Source: Apoda limacodes (Eukaryota; Arthropoda; Insecta; Lepidoptera; Limacodidae). From it: a DNA stretch of 64,000 nt. A program made the position numbers and the translations under genes. The stretch's first letter is position 1, and every line of letters begins with the position of its first letter. Shown in pieces: positions 24,218 to 35,160 of the stretch. The notes under the pieces are model-generated. The model worked only from the letters and a program-made list of their open reading frames with translations, was not told the DNA's origin and searched no databases. The DNA is taken from contig OX291555.1 in the NCBI GenBank assembly GCA_946406115.1, positions 14,588,001 through 14,652,000 on the forward strand, given 5' to 3'.

Positions 24218-24678
24218 AGACTACTGGCCCATGCTGAAAAAATTATGGGTCATTTGAACCACCAGGTTACCTATCTAGAACGATATAAGAGCATAAAATA
24301 ATAAGATTCAGCACTATGCCGTCACTTGTAAGCTGTCCAACTGAGTGCAGGTGAGAATTCGAAAGTACAGGTAGAGTGAGTACATTTTGGTCACATATTT
24401 TTGTACGGCATTCTTACCGCCGATAGATCCATGAAAAATAATAAGAAAACGCACAGTGCCGTAAAAAAATGGTGCGCCACAAAGTCGGATTTTTTTTTTA
24501 TTTTCCGACAATCACCAGGGTAAATTTGGTCATTTGATTTTGTACGGCATCTGTGTCATACTATTTCAATACCGCTTCTAATCCATTATTCCGCAACGCC
24601 GTACAAAAATCATGCGACAAGGGGAAAAAATCGAGGGTTGCAATCCCCTCTCTTTCCGTGGTCTAGGGGGTGATTTGA
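24218..24678. repeat. Left terminal inverted repeat
   Basis: Mirror of 25,858-26,320. Homology stops after GGGGGTGATTTGA. ACGGCAT-type motifs at 24,316, 24,404, 24,457, 24,543 and 24,596, in both orientations. Confidence 0.9.
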
Positions 24679-25857
24679 CACAACATGAAATAAATTAATT
24701 TTGAAAGTATTTTATGCATAGATAATATTTTCTCATATGCCGTACATTTTCGTTCGTCCAAAGGGGAAAAAAAACTGAAAAAGAAAAAATCCATATAACG
24801 AAATGTAAGGTGAAATTTTTTTTATACGGCATTTAGATAGTTTATTTGTACTAATTTTCATAGTCTTTTCGTGATTCTAGGTTCCTAGTTAGAAACTATG
24901 TTAAATATGGGTTTGTATACTATGGATTTATACCAAAATATAGACATGTTGTCACTGATAATTCCAAAATACAACTTATTTTTGAGAAGTACTCATGACA
25001 CTGAAGTTAGCAGACACCTGTTAAAATTTAAGCTTTTATTTCAGAAATGAATAAGTAGAAAAAAAATTTTTTTTTAAATTTGTACTTACAGTTTTTTGAA
25101 TTATGTAGATGTGTGTTTGAAATCTACCTTTTCATTTACATATATATAGAATTTTTCTAAAAAATGATTGTTTTATTTATTCACATCATTACAATGAAAC
25201 AAATCAATTATATGTATGTATCAATAATGTTTGAAGTATATATTAAACCAAAAAGTATATAAAACTGTTGATACTAGGATTGACAGTTTCAATTCTTGGC
25301 CATAATATACACACCGTTTCAGTTAAGTTAGACGCCATAGTGATTTTATCATATTATCAATTGTTCTCTTCAAAAATATGTTAATCCCGTACTGTATCAG
25401 ATGGCCATAAAGTACCCTTAAAATTGTAGCGTCACTTTCATCAACCTAAAAGATATGGTCTGCATAAAAATGTACGGCATCATTTTTTCCTAATTTATCT
25501 ATGTCAATACTATTTAAAACAAGGGATAAAATGTAAAAAACTGCTATATTTCATTAATCTATGATATTTAAACTTTTACAATAATTTGCAAAATTTCAGT
25601 TTTTGTATTTCTCTATAATTCTTTTTAGAACGGTTTCTTTTGAACGGCAATACTATGTAACAATTGTATTTTACAATATCATGTTAAAAAAAAGTTCCCG
25701 TACAGGATCAAATGATTTTACAGCTCTAAAAATCAAGGATACGATGAAATGGAGATAATTAATGATATACATTTAAATGAACAATCATTTTTTGACGGCA
25801 TTATTTTTAATAGTACTTTTGAGTGCTAGATAATGTTTTGGAACCCGAGCCGTACTT

Positions 25858-26320
25858 TTTCAAATCACCCCCTTGACCACGGAAAGAGAGGCGATTGCAA
25901 CCCTCGATTTTTTCCCCTTGTCGTATGATTTTTGTACGGCGTTGCGGAATAATGGATTAGAAGCAGTATTGAAATAGTATGACACAGATGCCGTACAAAA
26001 TCAAATGACCAAATTTACCCTGGTGATTGTCGGAAAATAAAAAAAAAATCCGACTTTGTGGCGCACCATTTTTTTACGGCATTGTGTGTTTTCTTATTAT
26101 TTTTCATGGATCTATCGGTGGTAAGAATGCCGTACAAAAATATGTGACCAAAATGTACTTACTCTACCTGTACTTTCGAATTCTCACCTGCACTCAGTTG
26201 GACAGCTTACAAGTGACGGCATAGTGCTGAATCTTATTATTTTATGCTCTTATATCGTTCTAGATAGGTCACCTGGTGGTTCAAATGACCCATAATTTTT
26301 TCAGCATGGGCCAGTAGTCT
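25858..26320. repeat. Right terminal inverted repeat
   Basis: Mirror of the left arm, ending GGGCCAGTAGTCT. ACGGCAT-type motifs at 25,935, 25,988, 26,075, 26,127 and 26,215. Confidence 0.9.
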
Positions 26321-26378
26321 AAAATATCTCTAAAAGTTATCCATCTTTTGTTTATTCACCCACATATAAAACCCTAGT

Positions 26379-27944
26379 TCAAAATCAATGTAATCATAGA
26401 AATTTCTGCTTGGGTAAATATTTATAACAAAAAAGGCACTGACAATATGATATTGCCCTAAGACCGAAAAATGAATGCTGGCCTGATGCCAAAGCATTGA
26501 TACTGCGCAAACCTACCTCGGCCCAGCGTTCGACAGCTTGTTGATTCATGCGGGGATTATTCTTTTATTAATGCTGATTTCGCCACTTTTTATTTAGACA
26601 TCGAGTGGTGCGCACGTGTGTGACTGCCCTGTGGTTTTGTAACTTATTACTATGCAGCGTTAACTAGCTTACACGCGGCATTTCGCATGGATGGATCAGT
26701 AAAATGTGTGGCGCGTCAAAAATATAGCTATGAACGTAATCTAAAAAATAAATAAATAAGCTTTATGTTTTGACGAACTTTAAATATCTTTCAAATACTC
26801 AAAACTTTGTTACCCAAATTGTGTATAACCTACACAAAGATTCATTAGAAACAATCACTCACTATTTAAATAAATTTTAACATCTCAAATTGCTACAGTG
26901 GGTACCCACGGGTATCAGTCACACAATAAAATATTTGCCACACAAAATACCGCTATCGTCAGCAAAATGTCACAGTGAGATGATTTTCTATGTGTTAGTG
27001 AAGAGGGAAAGCGTATTCCTAAACATTTGTCTACGTCTCTCGATTCTGACATGTAGTTTATTATCCAAGAGACAGTAGCGATATCTCGTGTCGTGTAGCC
27101 AAAAACCTAATTTTCTCTAATTTTAGATTGAAATATCGGCCAAAATCGGATCCTTTGTACGGATTTCATCAAAATAGGCGTCAACACAAAAAAAAATACC
27201 ATCTTTTTAAAATCTTCATGCTCATTTAAAGCTATATGTTTTCTACTACCAACTATTCCGATTAAACACTAAAACGAATATATAACATTTTGTCGTCATA
27301 ACATTATGATAGTCGTTAAGCCAAGTCAGAGGGTTTTTTTTTTTGCTTTTGGCTTTGCTTTGGCTGAAAATCCCTTGACAGACTCGGCCACTAGCTCGAC
27401 AAACGTCCGCCAATTCGCACGGGGCCATCGCGGTGCAGTATAGCTCAAGTCTGCATTTTCAAGGCAATGTAGGGCGTTATAACGTGCAAGGAAAAATTTA
27501 AAACTTAAGAATACTCAATTGAAAAACAATTATTGTTCCATACTAAACCAAAGCTACAAATAATTGAAAATCTAGATACTTCCAGAATATTCAAACAAAG
27601 AAATTAACAAGTGTTAACGCACATTTATTTTCAGCCACGTACTGAATGGATCATTGATGGTTCACATAAAATCTTTTGTAGATACATCCAGTCAGTTTAT
27701 TTGTAGACTAACACTAATGCATGCGCCTTGCTTTGTTTACAAAAGCTTAGGCCATATCCGTTTAACCCGATTCTTCAGCAGTTAGAAACGAAACAGACTT
27801 GATACATTTGTTCCGATGGATCTTTGTGGTTTTAATATCTGAGGTGTGTTGAACTCTGCCTTATTTTTATTACAGATTCCTCGTATCAATCAGCGCGAAC
27901 GCGATTGGTCTGATTAAGGTTTACTTTTCCATGTCTTTAAATAA
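26379..27944. other. AT-rich noncoding DNA
   Basis: No gene established. Two weak exon-like places: a plus-strand acceptor at 27,626-27,643 followed by PRTEWIIDGSHKIFC and a stop after 23 codons, and a GC-rich minus-strand patch at 27,360-27,440 (MAPCELADVCRASGRVCQG) without a usable donor. Confidence 0.35.
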
Positions 27945-28335
27945 TTTTTAGGGTTCCTTACCTCAAAAGAAAAACAGGAACCTTTATCGGATCACTTTGT
28001 TATCCGCCTGCCTGTCTGCCTGTCTGTCAAGACCCTCTCTTTCAGGAACGAGTACGAAGGTATCAAGTTGAAATTAATATCAAATACGAAGGTCTAACGC
28101 GTTCTTAGTAAATACAATGAAAAAGAAGCCCAAAATACGGTACTTTTACAAAGAAATCACAACCTATGGGGTACTTCCCGCTGACCTAGAATCATGAAAT
28201 TTGGCAAATAGCAAGATCACAAATATAGGAAAAAGTCAAAAAACTTATCATAGTCTGAGAGACGTGATATCATGATGGAAGAACTATCTACATATAATAA
28301 GTTTGTACGGAACCCTCGGTGTGCGACCCAGACTC
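27945..28335. mobile_element. GGTTCC-type interspersed repeat, diverged copy
   Basis: Begins AGGGTTCCTTACCTCAAAAG and ends GTACGGAACCCTCGGTG, the inverted end motifs of the ~430-bp family best seen at 48,760-49,207. The interior has CCTGCCTGTCTGTC, TCAAGTTGAAATTAATATCA and CTGACCTAGAATCATGAAAT. No coding capacity. Confidence 0.6.
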
Positions 28336-28984
28336 GTGTTTTATATGATATATTTCTCAATATGAAAATCCTACAAATTCCCAAAAGTAAAGCTTTGTAC
28401 CGAAAACACTGGTTTAAAAATATAAGTTTCTAAAATTAGCGACCAAATATAGTCCGGGAGCAGAGAGCCGATGTACCTACGACAGTTTGAAGTTTGATAA
28501 GTTATTCTTGGAGGAAATGGAGGCCGGGCACAATGCAGTAGCGAATATACTCGACTGACTTGGTGTGAATTGAATGCCAAAGAGCAGGTCACATCAAATA
28601 TTTTAAACTTAATTTTAAATTCCAAGCAAAAATATATCCATTCTTTAACTTGAAACCATTTTAGAATTTAAAAAGAATGTTTTGTTAATTTTCGTGAGAT
28701 ATCAAACATGAAACTATTAATGGAGATAGACAATGTTTTTTTTAATAACAAGAACATTATATATGTAATAGTATATAATGTTTTATACATTCAATTTAGC
28801 ATTAAATTTTTTAAAGAAAAATCCTTAAAACAGTAAAATATTAAAATAATATATTTCTATAACACTAATCAAATGTCTTCTGTGTCTTTGAAATTTATAC
28901 CACGCTAGATGAGTTAATACTACAGGTACTCGAACATGAACAAAGAAAGAGAAAACCTCTTGCAAAGCGAGCTCAAGTATATAA
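28336..28984. other. AT-rich noncoding DNA
   Basis: Nothing recognised. Confidence 0.45.
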
Positions 28985-29105
28985 ATGAATCGAATTCCTA
29001 ATAAATAGAAAAATCAATGTAAATAAATATTCTCACAGTCAAAAGATTAACTTCGAGCCAAGCTAATCATTGTCCTGGCTCGAGGTTAATCGTATGACTG
29101 CATCT
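28985..29105 (-). mobile_element. Fragment of SINE family 2, with hairpin
   Basis: The reverse complement of 29,040-29,066 (TTGGCTCGAAGTTAATCTTT) and the following TTTATTTACATTGAT match the SINE at 45,105-45,225. On the plus strand, 29,040-29,065 and 29,080-29,105 form a 26-bp near-perfect hairpin, as if two short copies met head to head. Confidence 0.55.
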
Positions 29106-30184
29106 ACGTCAATGATTTGGCCTTAAATGCCATATCTATGGGTATATCTTAAATGTAAATAAATATTTCCATAGCAATCCTGTCTTTTTGGGTAATTTTG
29201 TTTGTTGTTTTAGCACGTGATGTCTTGGTTAACAACTACAAAACAAAAAATTATCGTGAGACAAGCAGAAATACTTTTAAGCAGCCAAAAAAATGGCATA
29301 AGCCAGCCAATTCGCATGCACTCGACAGCATACTATCATCATCACCTGTCTACCGAACTTGCCAAAATCTATCATACATACGTAACCGTCTGCGAAATGA
29401 CGTAACTATCCTAGACTATATTTTACTCTAAATACTATTTTACTATGGTCTTGACTTTTCACTCTGCATACAAAAATACATATTTGAGCAAGATATTCAT
29501 CACAAGAAAACTCTACAGCTGCATTGATCAATTCACAATTTATTAATATACTTGCTATTGACTACGACATACACTACAAAAAGCGTGCCTTTTCGACTAG
29601 TGTACAAAGACCTATACACTATTAGAGCAGACAAAGAGAAACAGCTCCTCGTCTGCTTGGCACTAGCACGTAATATAGCGCGTTGTAAAATTTCGATTTA
29701 TCTATTGTATAATATTCATTCATCTTTTTCCTGTCTAATTTATAAACCTATGGATCATTGATTCACATCCGTCCTAGCCACATCTCGTCGCTAGATTCTG
29801 GACTATAATTTACTATAACTACAGAACAAAGTCATGACACCAAATCAGAAATGTTTCCACGAATATGTTTAACAAAATGGAACACCCACCTGACATTTAC
29901 TTGAAGTCGAATCACCGAAAACTGCATGCAACATCAGCCAAATATTCTACAGATGCGTTTATTAACTGGACGAGAAACACATAATGAACATAATAATTTA
30001 CTTATATGTTATAATGATTTTGAAATCACATCTAAAATAGTTGAATCATACTCAAATATAGACGACCTTTTCCTAAATTCAAACGAATTAATTATGATTA
30101 TTTTCAGATCGTGTCGTCACAAAGAATATCATTATTATAACGAATACTACCCAATACGACGGCTTATTTGTGCATTGGTGCAAA
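29106..30184. other. AT-rich noncoding DNA
   Basis: Several frames of 60-130 codons occur but with no codon pattern, splice context or family motif to support them. Confidence 0.4.
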
Positions 30185-30383
30185 AAAAGTCACTGTTTTT
30201 GTATGGGAGCTCCCTTAAATATTTATTTTATCGCAGCGGCAGCAGAAATACATTTTCTGTGAAAATTTCAACTGTCTATCTATCAAGGTTCATGAGATCC
30301 ACCCCCTGGTGACAGACGGACGGACAGCGGAGTCTTAGTAAAAGGGTCCCGTTTTTTACCCATTGGGTACGGAACCCTAAAAA
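30185..30383 (+). mobile_element. GGTTCC-type repeat, 3' half
   Basis: Contains TGTATGGGAGCTCCCTTAAA, CTGTGAAAATTTCAACTGTC, GGTGACAGACGGACGGACAG and ends TTGGGTACGGAACCCTAAAA, the right half of the family at 48,760-49,207. Confidence 0.8.
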
Positions 30384-31936
30384 TACGTTTTGGAATGAGC
30401 AAACAAAGTCCGTTCCACTAATTCCATAACTGCACTTTTAGACCGCGTTGTCAATACCCACATTTTTTACCCACTAACGTCATCATATAAAAATACATGT
30501 ACTACTTATTAAAAAAAAAAATGGAATCAAAATCAGACTAGAAGTTACCCAATTTTTGTAGAATTACCTATATCCCTAATAATGACACGCACTTGGCCGA
30601 TTTTATATTATTTATGTCACTTTGTACACACAAAAAGCTATTAAAGTTTGGTTTCAGCAGTTGGTAAAGATATGGTCTAATTAAACCAATGTTTAAGTGT
30701 GTTATAAGACGTTAATTAAAAAGCAATGTTTTGTAAAAAACGCTATAATATATAATATAGTTAGAAACAAATGGATGTAGATAATTGCATCGTAAGAACA
30801 CATTACTAATGTTGTTAAATATAACAGTAATTATTTATCATAATAATAAGTTTTCAAATGGAGTAAGTACACAGTCGCATTGTAAAACGTTAATTACCGA
30901 CCAACCCCGTCGGAGTCTGAATGTGGGCTTGTTTGAAGCCAGAAGCAGAGCGGCGATGCACGGAAGCATTAGCGGGCGCCAAACATTTTTTTAAAATTTG
31001 TCATGTCCATCTGTCCGTATGTCACAACTTTATAATTGTTTCATCTTTGCATAGATCCTAACGAAATTTTACATAACGGTGTCTTATGTGCGGAAAGAGG
31101 AAAAAGCGGACCTTTAGCGTCATCGAGTGAAACATATTAACAGATACATGCACATAACATAGCACAAAGGTAATAAAACAAAATCATGCAGTCGATTATC
31201 GCGTGTATACGACTATGATGGTTGGTTGGTGGACGGTTCATGTCCAAGCGCGTCAGAGCTGCCGCTTCTCGCTGTTGGCGATTTCACGGCCGCTTGCGCT
31301 GATATAAACGCGTATTTCGTGGCCCAACCATTTACAGTACGTACCTACAGATGAACACATCAGCGCACGACGGACAGAGACGCACCACGCACTGGACATT
31401 AACGTGACAAATTGCCGAGTTGCCGAGCTAAAATAAGCGCACGCTGCGCTCCTCGGAGAGGTATATAGACGGAAAGCTTCGAGATTCCTTGGAGACCTGG
31501 GAAGATCACACTAGTGACACTAAAATGGTACCGGAACGGAAAACATTTATGTCGTGAGCTAGAAAGTAGAGATATTTTATGTAGAATACGGTCGGTGAAA
31601 CTTGTTAATATTGAAAATTTATTTCGTCATTGATCAGGTCTAGCAAACTAAAGAAGAGCTAACTATACACGAAATTCAATTTAAAGAATTATTTAAAATT
31701 CATTTTATTCGAAAAAAAATAGTCTTATTACATAAATATGTAATGTATTATATCGATTAATAAAAAATACAGGGTATGGGTGGACGAAATAACTGATCTG
31801 CTGTCAACCACTTACATGTAAAAAGGTATATATTATGATACCACTGTATTTGCTATATTACAGAATGGTATAGAAAGCTTAAAATTACAAAAAACTCTAC
31901 AACTACAAAATTACAGCTGTTTTATCGTCAATATTT
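30384..31936. other. AT-rich DNA with a GC-richer island
   Basis: A GC-richer island at 31,220-31,500 precedes the candidate promoter. The rest is AT-rich and unassigned. Confidence 0.4.
31225..31520 (+). promoter_or_regulatory. Candidate TATA-type promoter
   Basis: TATATAG at 31,462-31,468 lies at the end of a 270-bp GC-richer island (GCGCACGCTGCGCTCCTCGG). An ATG at about 31,524 (CACTAAAATGGTACCGG) opens only ten codons before TGA, so a first exon would have to be spliced or noncoding. Suggestive only. Confidence 0.25.
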
Positions 31937-31937
31937 T

Positions 31938-32008
31938 TTATACCACTAAAGTGGCTAAACAATCTTACGATCCGCCTGATGGTAAACGGTCACCGTAGCC
32001 TCTTGATT
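31938..32008 (-). mobile_element. LINE 3' UTR scrap
   Basis: The reverse complement carries CGGTGACCGTTTACCATCAG, GCGGATCG and CACTTTAGTGGTAT, matching the 3' UTR of the LINE at 145-347 and 61,313. No coding part remains. Confidence 0.65.
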
Positions 32009-33190
32009 TTTTAGTATCTTTACATTATCCATATCTAGTTGCCATCCGTCTGGATTTCCCCGGATTTGTTGAACTTTAAGAACCTTTTGCTTTGATAACA
32101 GAGTAAAAAATGTAAAATTAGGCTTCCCTCTTCATTTTTTAACCCTAATGTTAGTTAGGGTACGGTAACTGCTTAACATCAAGTAAGCCGTAAGATATTT
32201 CGTATATTTGTTTGTAGATTTATAGCGCCATAATAGGTAGCGGATTCATTGAAAACTTCACTTATACATTTAGCTTATACAGTCCGGATTGCAAAATGAT
32301 GAAGCCGCATGTAACCACTAGAATATCATATGAGGTACACAATTCAGTACGATATTTGTTCACAAAGTTCACGCTTACTGTACGCTTTCACTTTTCCGAT
32401 TTCCGAGTAATTAATTAACAACACTAAAAAACCTAGTTCGTAAAATAAGCTTCAGCATAAGACTAGCAAAGTCTCATAACGACGGGGCGTTAAAGCCCGG
32501 GTGAACTCGTTATCTTCTAACAACACCCCCGGGCGTGAACTCAGCTAAGTTTTTAACGCTTTTTCATTACGTTATACATACGAATTCTCTTTATTATTTA
32601 TGTACCTACTCATATATTATATTCTAATAGTACGCAATGAATGAATAATCATAATGATTGTGTAATCATCGAATTAAGAGAGCTTGAAATCCTCAATCAA
32701 TGAAGGTAAGGATTGCTGCTGACGATGTACTTACTCTACCGATTCCCATCATCAAAATATATGGTTCTGGGGACACAACAAATTTTCATAATAAATTTCT
32801 AAAAAATTTTTTACACCCTAATGGTTACCAAAAAAAGGGAAAAACGTGTAAAGATTCTAAGTCAAGTTTGTTTTTCTTGCACCCCCTTTAGTAACTCTGA
32901 CCATTTTTTTGCACACTCGACATTGAACGGACTTCACGCGGCCATTTTTAACTCGCTCGAATAGTACATACATACACACATAAAGTACACATTAATAGTC
33001 GCAAATAATTCCCTCGGTCTCAAAACGTTAACAAAATACAATTTCAGCAATTCCGATTGTAGTAATTTCTTATCTCAAAAAGAATTTAAAAATGAATCCA
33101 AACATAAAAATTTTGATGAGTAAACTATCAGATTTAATTTCAACATCTAAATACATTATACCACAATGTAAATATACTTTGATCCTAAAA
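32009..33190. other. AT-rich noncoding DNA
   Basis: A minus-strand donor-like GTAGAGTAAGTAC occurs near 32,730 preceded by a short open stretch after CCCCAG. Too little to call an exon. Otherwise nothing recognised. Confidence 0.4.
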
Positions 33191-33432
33191 TACAAGGGGT
33201 GATCAAAAAGTAGTAACAAATCGATATAAAACATTAGAACATTTTCATGCAGAAGTTTTGATGACGGCTCTGACTTGACATAAAATGAATGAAGTTTCAA
33301 AATGTGACTGTGTGTTTAAATACCTTTAACCTGTACCTACTAATGAAGGTTTAAGCAAGCTCTCTATTTCTGTTAGATTTTTGTGAATAGTAGAAATATC
33401 CGACTATCATTACTTTTTGATCTCCCCTCGTA
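33191..33432. mobile_element. Mariner-type MITE (TA target site)
   Basis: A 238-bp noncoding element at 33,193-33,430 with inverted ends: left CAAGGGGTGATCAAAAAGTA, right the complement of CGAGGGGAGATCAAAAAGTA. It is flanked by TA at 33,191-33,192 and 33,431-33,432, the target of Tc1/mariner transposases. The GGGGTGATCAAAAAGT end is like those of insect mariner elements. Confidence 0.8.
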
Positions 33433-34337
33433 GGTCTTAGTATCACAATATGTTACCTATCTCTAGTTACGATGGTCAGATCCTCAATAAATAAATACAG
33501 AATATCCCTCCTTTTTCGATATCGGTTAAAAAATTATATTACAAGTCATTGTTAAACACTAAGCAGTTATTATCAATTAACCGGCCAAATCAAACTACAA
33601 CTAAACTCCCAAGAATGTTAACTGAAACACGGACAGTTTTAATTATACAAGTTCATAACAACTTGGAGTATTCAATCTGAAGTAAATCAGGGGGTGAAAT
33701 CGACCCTTTGTAATGTGAAAATGTTTCAAACAATAGTCATTAAGAGAGGCCTCGGGCTGTTGGCGGAGCAATTAGGTTAGAGCTTGGAGCCTGCGGCAGG
33801 TAGGATATGAGCCCAGATGATAGGCAGTTTAACTGAAATCGTAGGTCAAGATATGCTCGTCTTGTTCGATATGTCGTGCTTGGAAATTGCACGAAGATAA
33901 TTGCTATGTACTTTTAAATGCTTAAACTGAAACATATGCGGATTTAGGTTTCTTTGGCTGACTAGATCTTAGCACACAAGTAGGTACGCTATGAGTTTTA
34001 TATTTGGACACACAAACTTAATATTTAAATCCAATTAGCAAATACCATTAGCAAGTGCTTAAAATAAATCTTAAAATCCAGTTTAGAGCGATCTCAGGGT
34101 ACAGTGGAACTGATTTCAAATTTAACAGCTTAAAAACCGTTATGTCACTATTTATTGAAGAGGTCTATAGTGTCTATAAACCCGTGGATGTAGTAAACGT
34201 TAATACAGTTAACTTAAAGCGTTTATCAGTAAACTAAATGATCTATATGACGAGAACTCAGGACGTTTTTAAACTACGCCACGAAAAAAATGTAGTTCGA
34301 CATCGCCCCGTTAAAAATACTTATTATTATAACAATC
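33433..34337. other. AT-rich noncoding DNA
   Basis: Nothing recognised. Confidence 0.45.
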
Positions 34338-34436
34338 AAGGGTAACCACAGAGCAAGGAATACTGGGCGCTGGCGCTACTCGGCTGCGCGAGAGCGGCGA
34401 GCGCAATATGGTTCCGAGCTCTGTGAGGGTAACCTT
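34338..34436. repeat. GC-rich 99-bp hairpin element
   Basis: The two halves pair along nearly their whole length: AAGGGTAACCACAGAGCAAG at the left against the complement of AAGGTTACCCTCACAGAGCT at the right, then GCGCTGGCGCT against GCGCTCGCCGCT towards the loop. Strongly GC-rich compared with its surroundings. Most likely a tiny palindromic MITE. A hairpin RNA source is conceivable but untested. Confidence 0.6.
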
Positions 34437-34639
34437 AATTTTAATAAACTGCAGAACTTCCTATACAATGACAAGAGGTGGAAAGGCAAGAGGTGGGAGA
34501 ACGCATCTCCTTTTGAGCTCATGACATTTTGTTGATTGGCGTCTGTTGGTTTAGTGCCAAGCAAGCATTACGACTCATTAAGAAGTTAAATTAAGTTATT
34601 AAGTTATATACATTAAGTGTTTTCGAAGCAGTCTGCCTT
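34437..34639. other. Spacer
   Basis: Nothing recognised. Confidence 0.4.
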
Positions 34640-35160
34640 TTAGTCGTCGTCAAACGCAGGGATTTATTAAGACGTTTAAAGGGAGGCATGGCGCTCAGGA
34701 TATCAACTTCAATAGCTTTATAGCTCTAGTTAGCCTGGAGACCGGGCCTTCCATCAGGTTTCGTGACTGCTTTGACAAAGTACACCTGTAGTCTCCTCGA
34801 CGAAGGAGTTATAATTGGGTCTGTCCTGATGTTTGTTAATTGTTACGTTGTCGTCGTGCGGCGTCAGGCTCTCTTATTAATAACTCTATGTCCTCTGGCA
34901 CCGGTGATTGCTTGTTTAGAGCAGTCTCGAGTGACTGGTAACAAATTCGATGGACACGTCAATTTGTTGTGGGATCCAATAAGAGCGAGGATGCGATCTA
35001 GTTGCTGTATGCTGATAAGCTTTTGAAGGCTTTCTTAAGTACCAGACTTTTCGCAGGGCCTTTGTCGGATGGGAGTCAGAGGGACATAATAAAGGGAAGA
35101 AAGAAGGTCGAAGCAAAAAAATCATACACACTAAGAGAGTAGCTGTCTTCAAAGCTACAA
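34640..35160 (-). pseudogene. Degraded coding-like sequence, unidentified
   Basis: A GC-richer stretch in which one minus-strand frame reads ALNKQSPVPEDIELLIREPD, then stops, then SRLTRAIKLLKL. It looks like decayed protein sequence from a mobile element or processed gene copy. I recognise no domain and cannot exclude chance. Confidence 0.25.

Larger units (their letters stand above)
24218..26320. mobile_element. 2.1-kb non-autonomous DNA transposon with long TIRs
   Basis: Terminal inverted repeats of about 460 bp (24,218-24,678 and 25,858-26,320), starting AGACTACTGGCCCATGCTGA, with roughly nine mismatches between the arms (about 98% identity). AAAAT flanks both ends (24,213-24,217 and 26,321-26,325); an alternative reading is a TA target inside. 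The central 1.18 kb is AT-rich and has no long frame. The motif ACGGCAT (or the complement ATGCCGT), often as TGTACGGCAT, occurs about 16 times across arms and centre, a pattern expected of transposase binding sites. A 65-codon frame repeated in each arm is a consequence of arm identity. Superfamily not determined. Confidence 0.88.
23208..26378. mobile_element. Possible older element enclosing the 2.1-kb transposon
   Basis: ATAGGGTAAAATATGGGTGA...ATGGGTAACT at 23,208-23,255 is mirrored, imperfectly, by the reverse complement of 26,330-26,378 (AGTTATCCATC...TTCACCCACATATAAAACCCT). A further inverted copy of the inner part (TTAGTTACCCATTTTTT) is at 24,166-24,183. If real, the 2.1-kb transposon landed inside an older inverted-repeat element. 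Frames between 23,600 and 24,135 show no transposase motif. Confidence 0.35.

Noticed and set aside
24314..24511. 65-codon frame present in both arms of the 2.1-kb transposon
   Set aside because: Its conservation simply reflects 98% arm identity. It includes AT-rich low-complexity codons, and there is no transposase motif.
27360..27440. Minus-strand GC-rich frame MAPCELADVCRASGRVCQG
   Set aside because: No acceptor or donor at the borders; it runs into a poly-Lys low-complexity stretch.
27626..27715. Plus-strand terminal exon after TTTATTTTCAG
   Set aside because: Only 23 codons with no partner exon. Such acceptors are frequent in AT-rich DNA.
29926..30312. Plus-strand 128-codon frame
   Set aside because: Its second half is the GGTTCC-type repeat and the first half is AT-rich low-complexity sequence without a recognisable domain.
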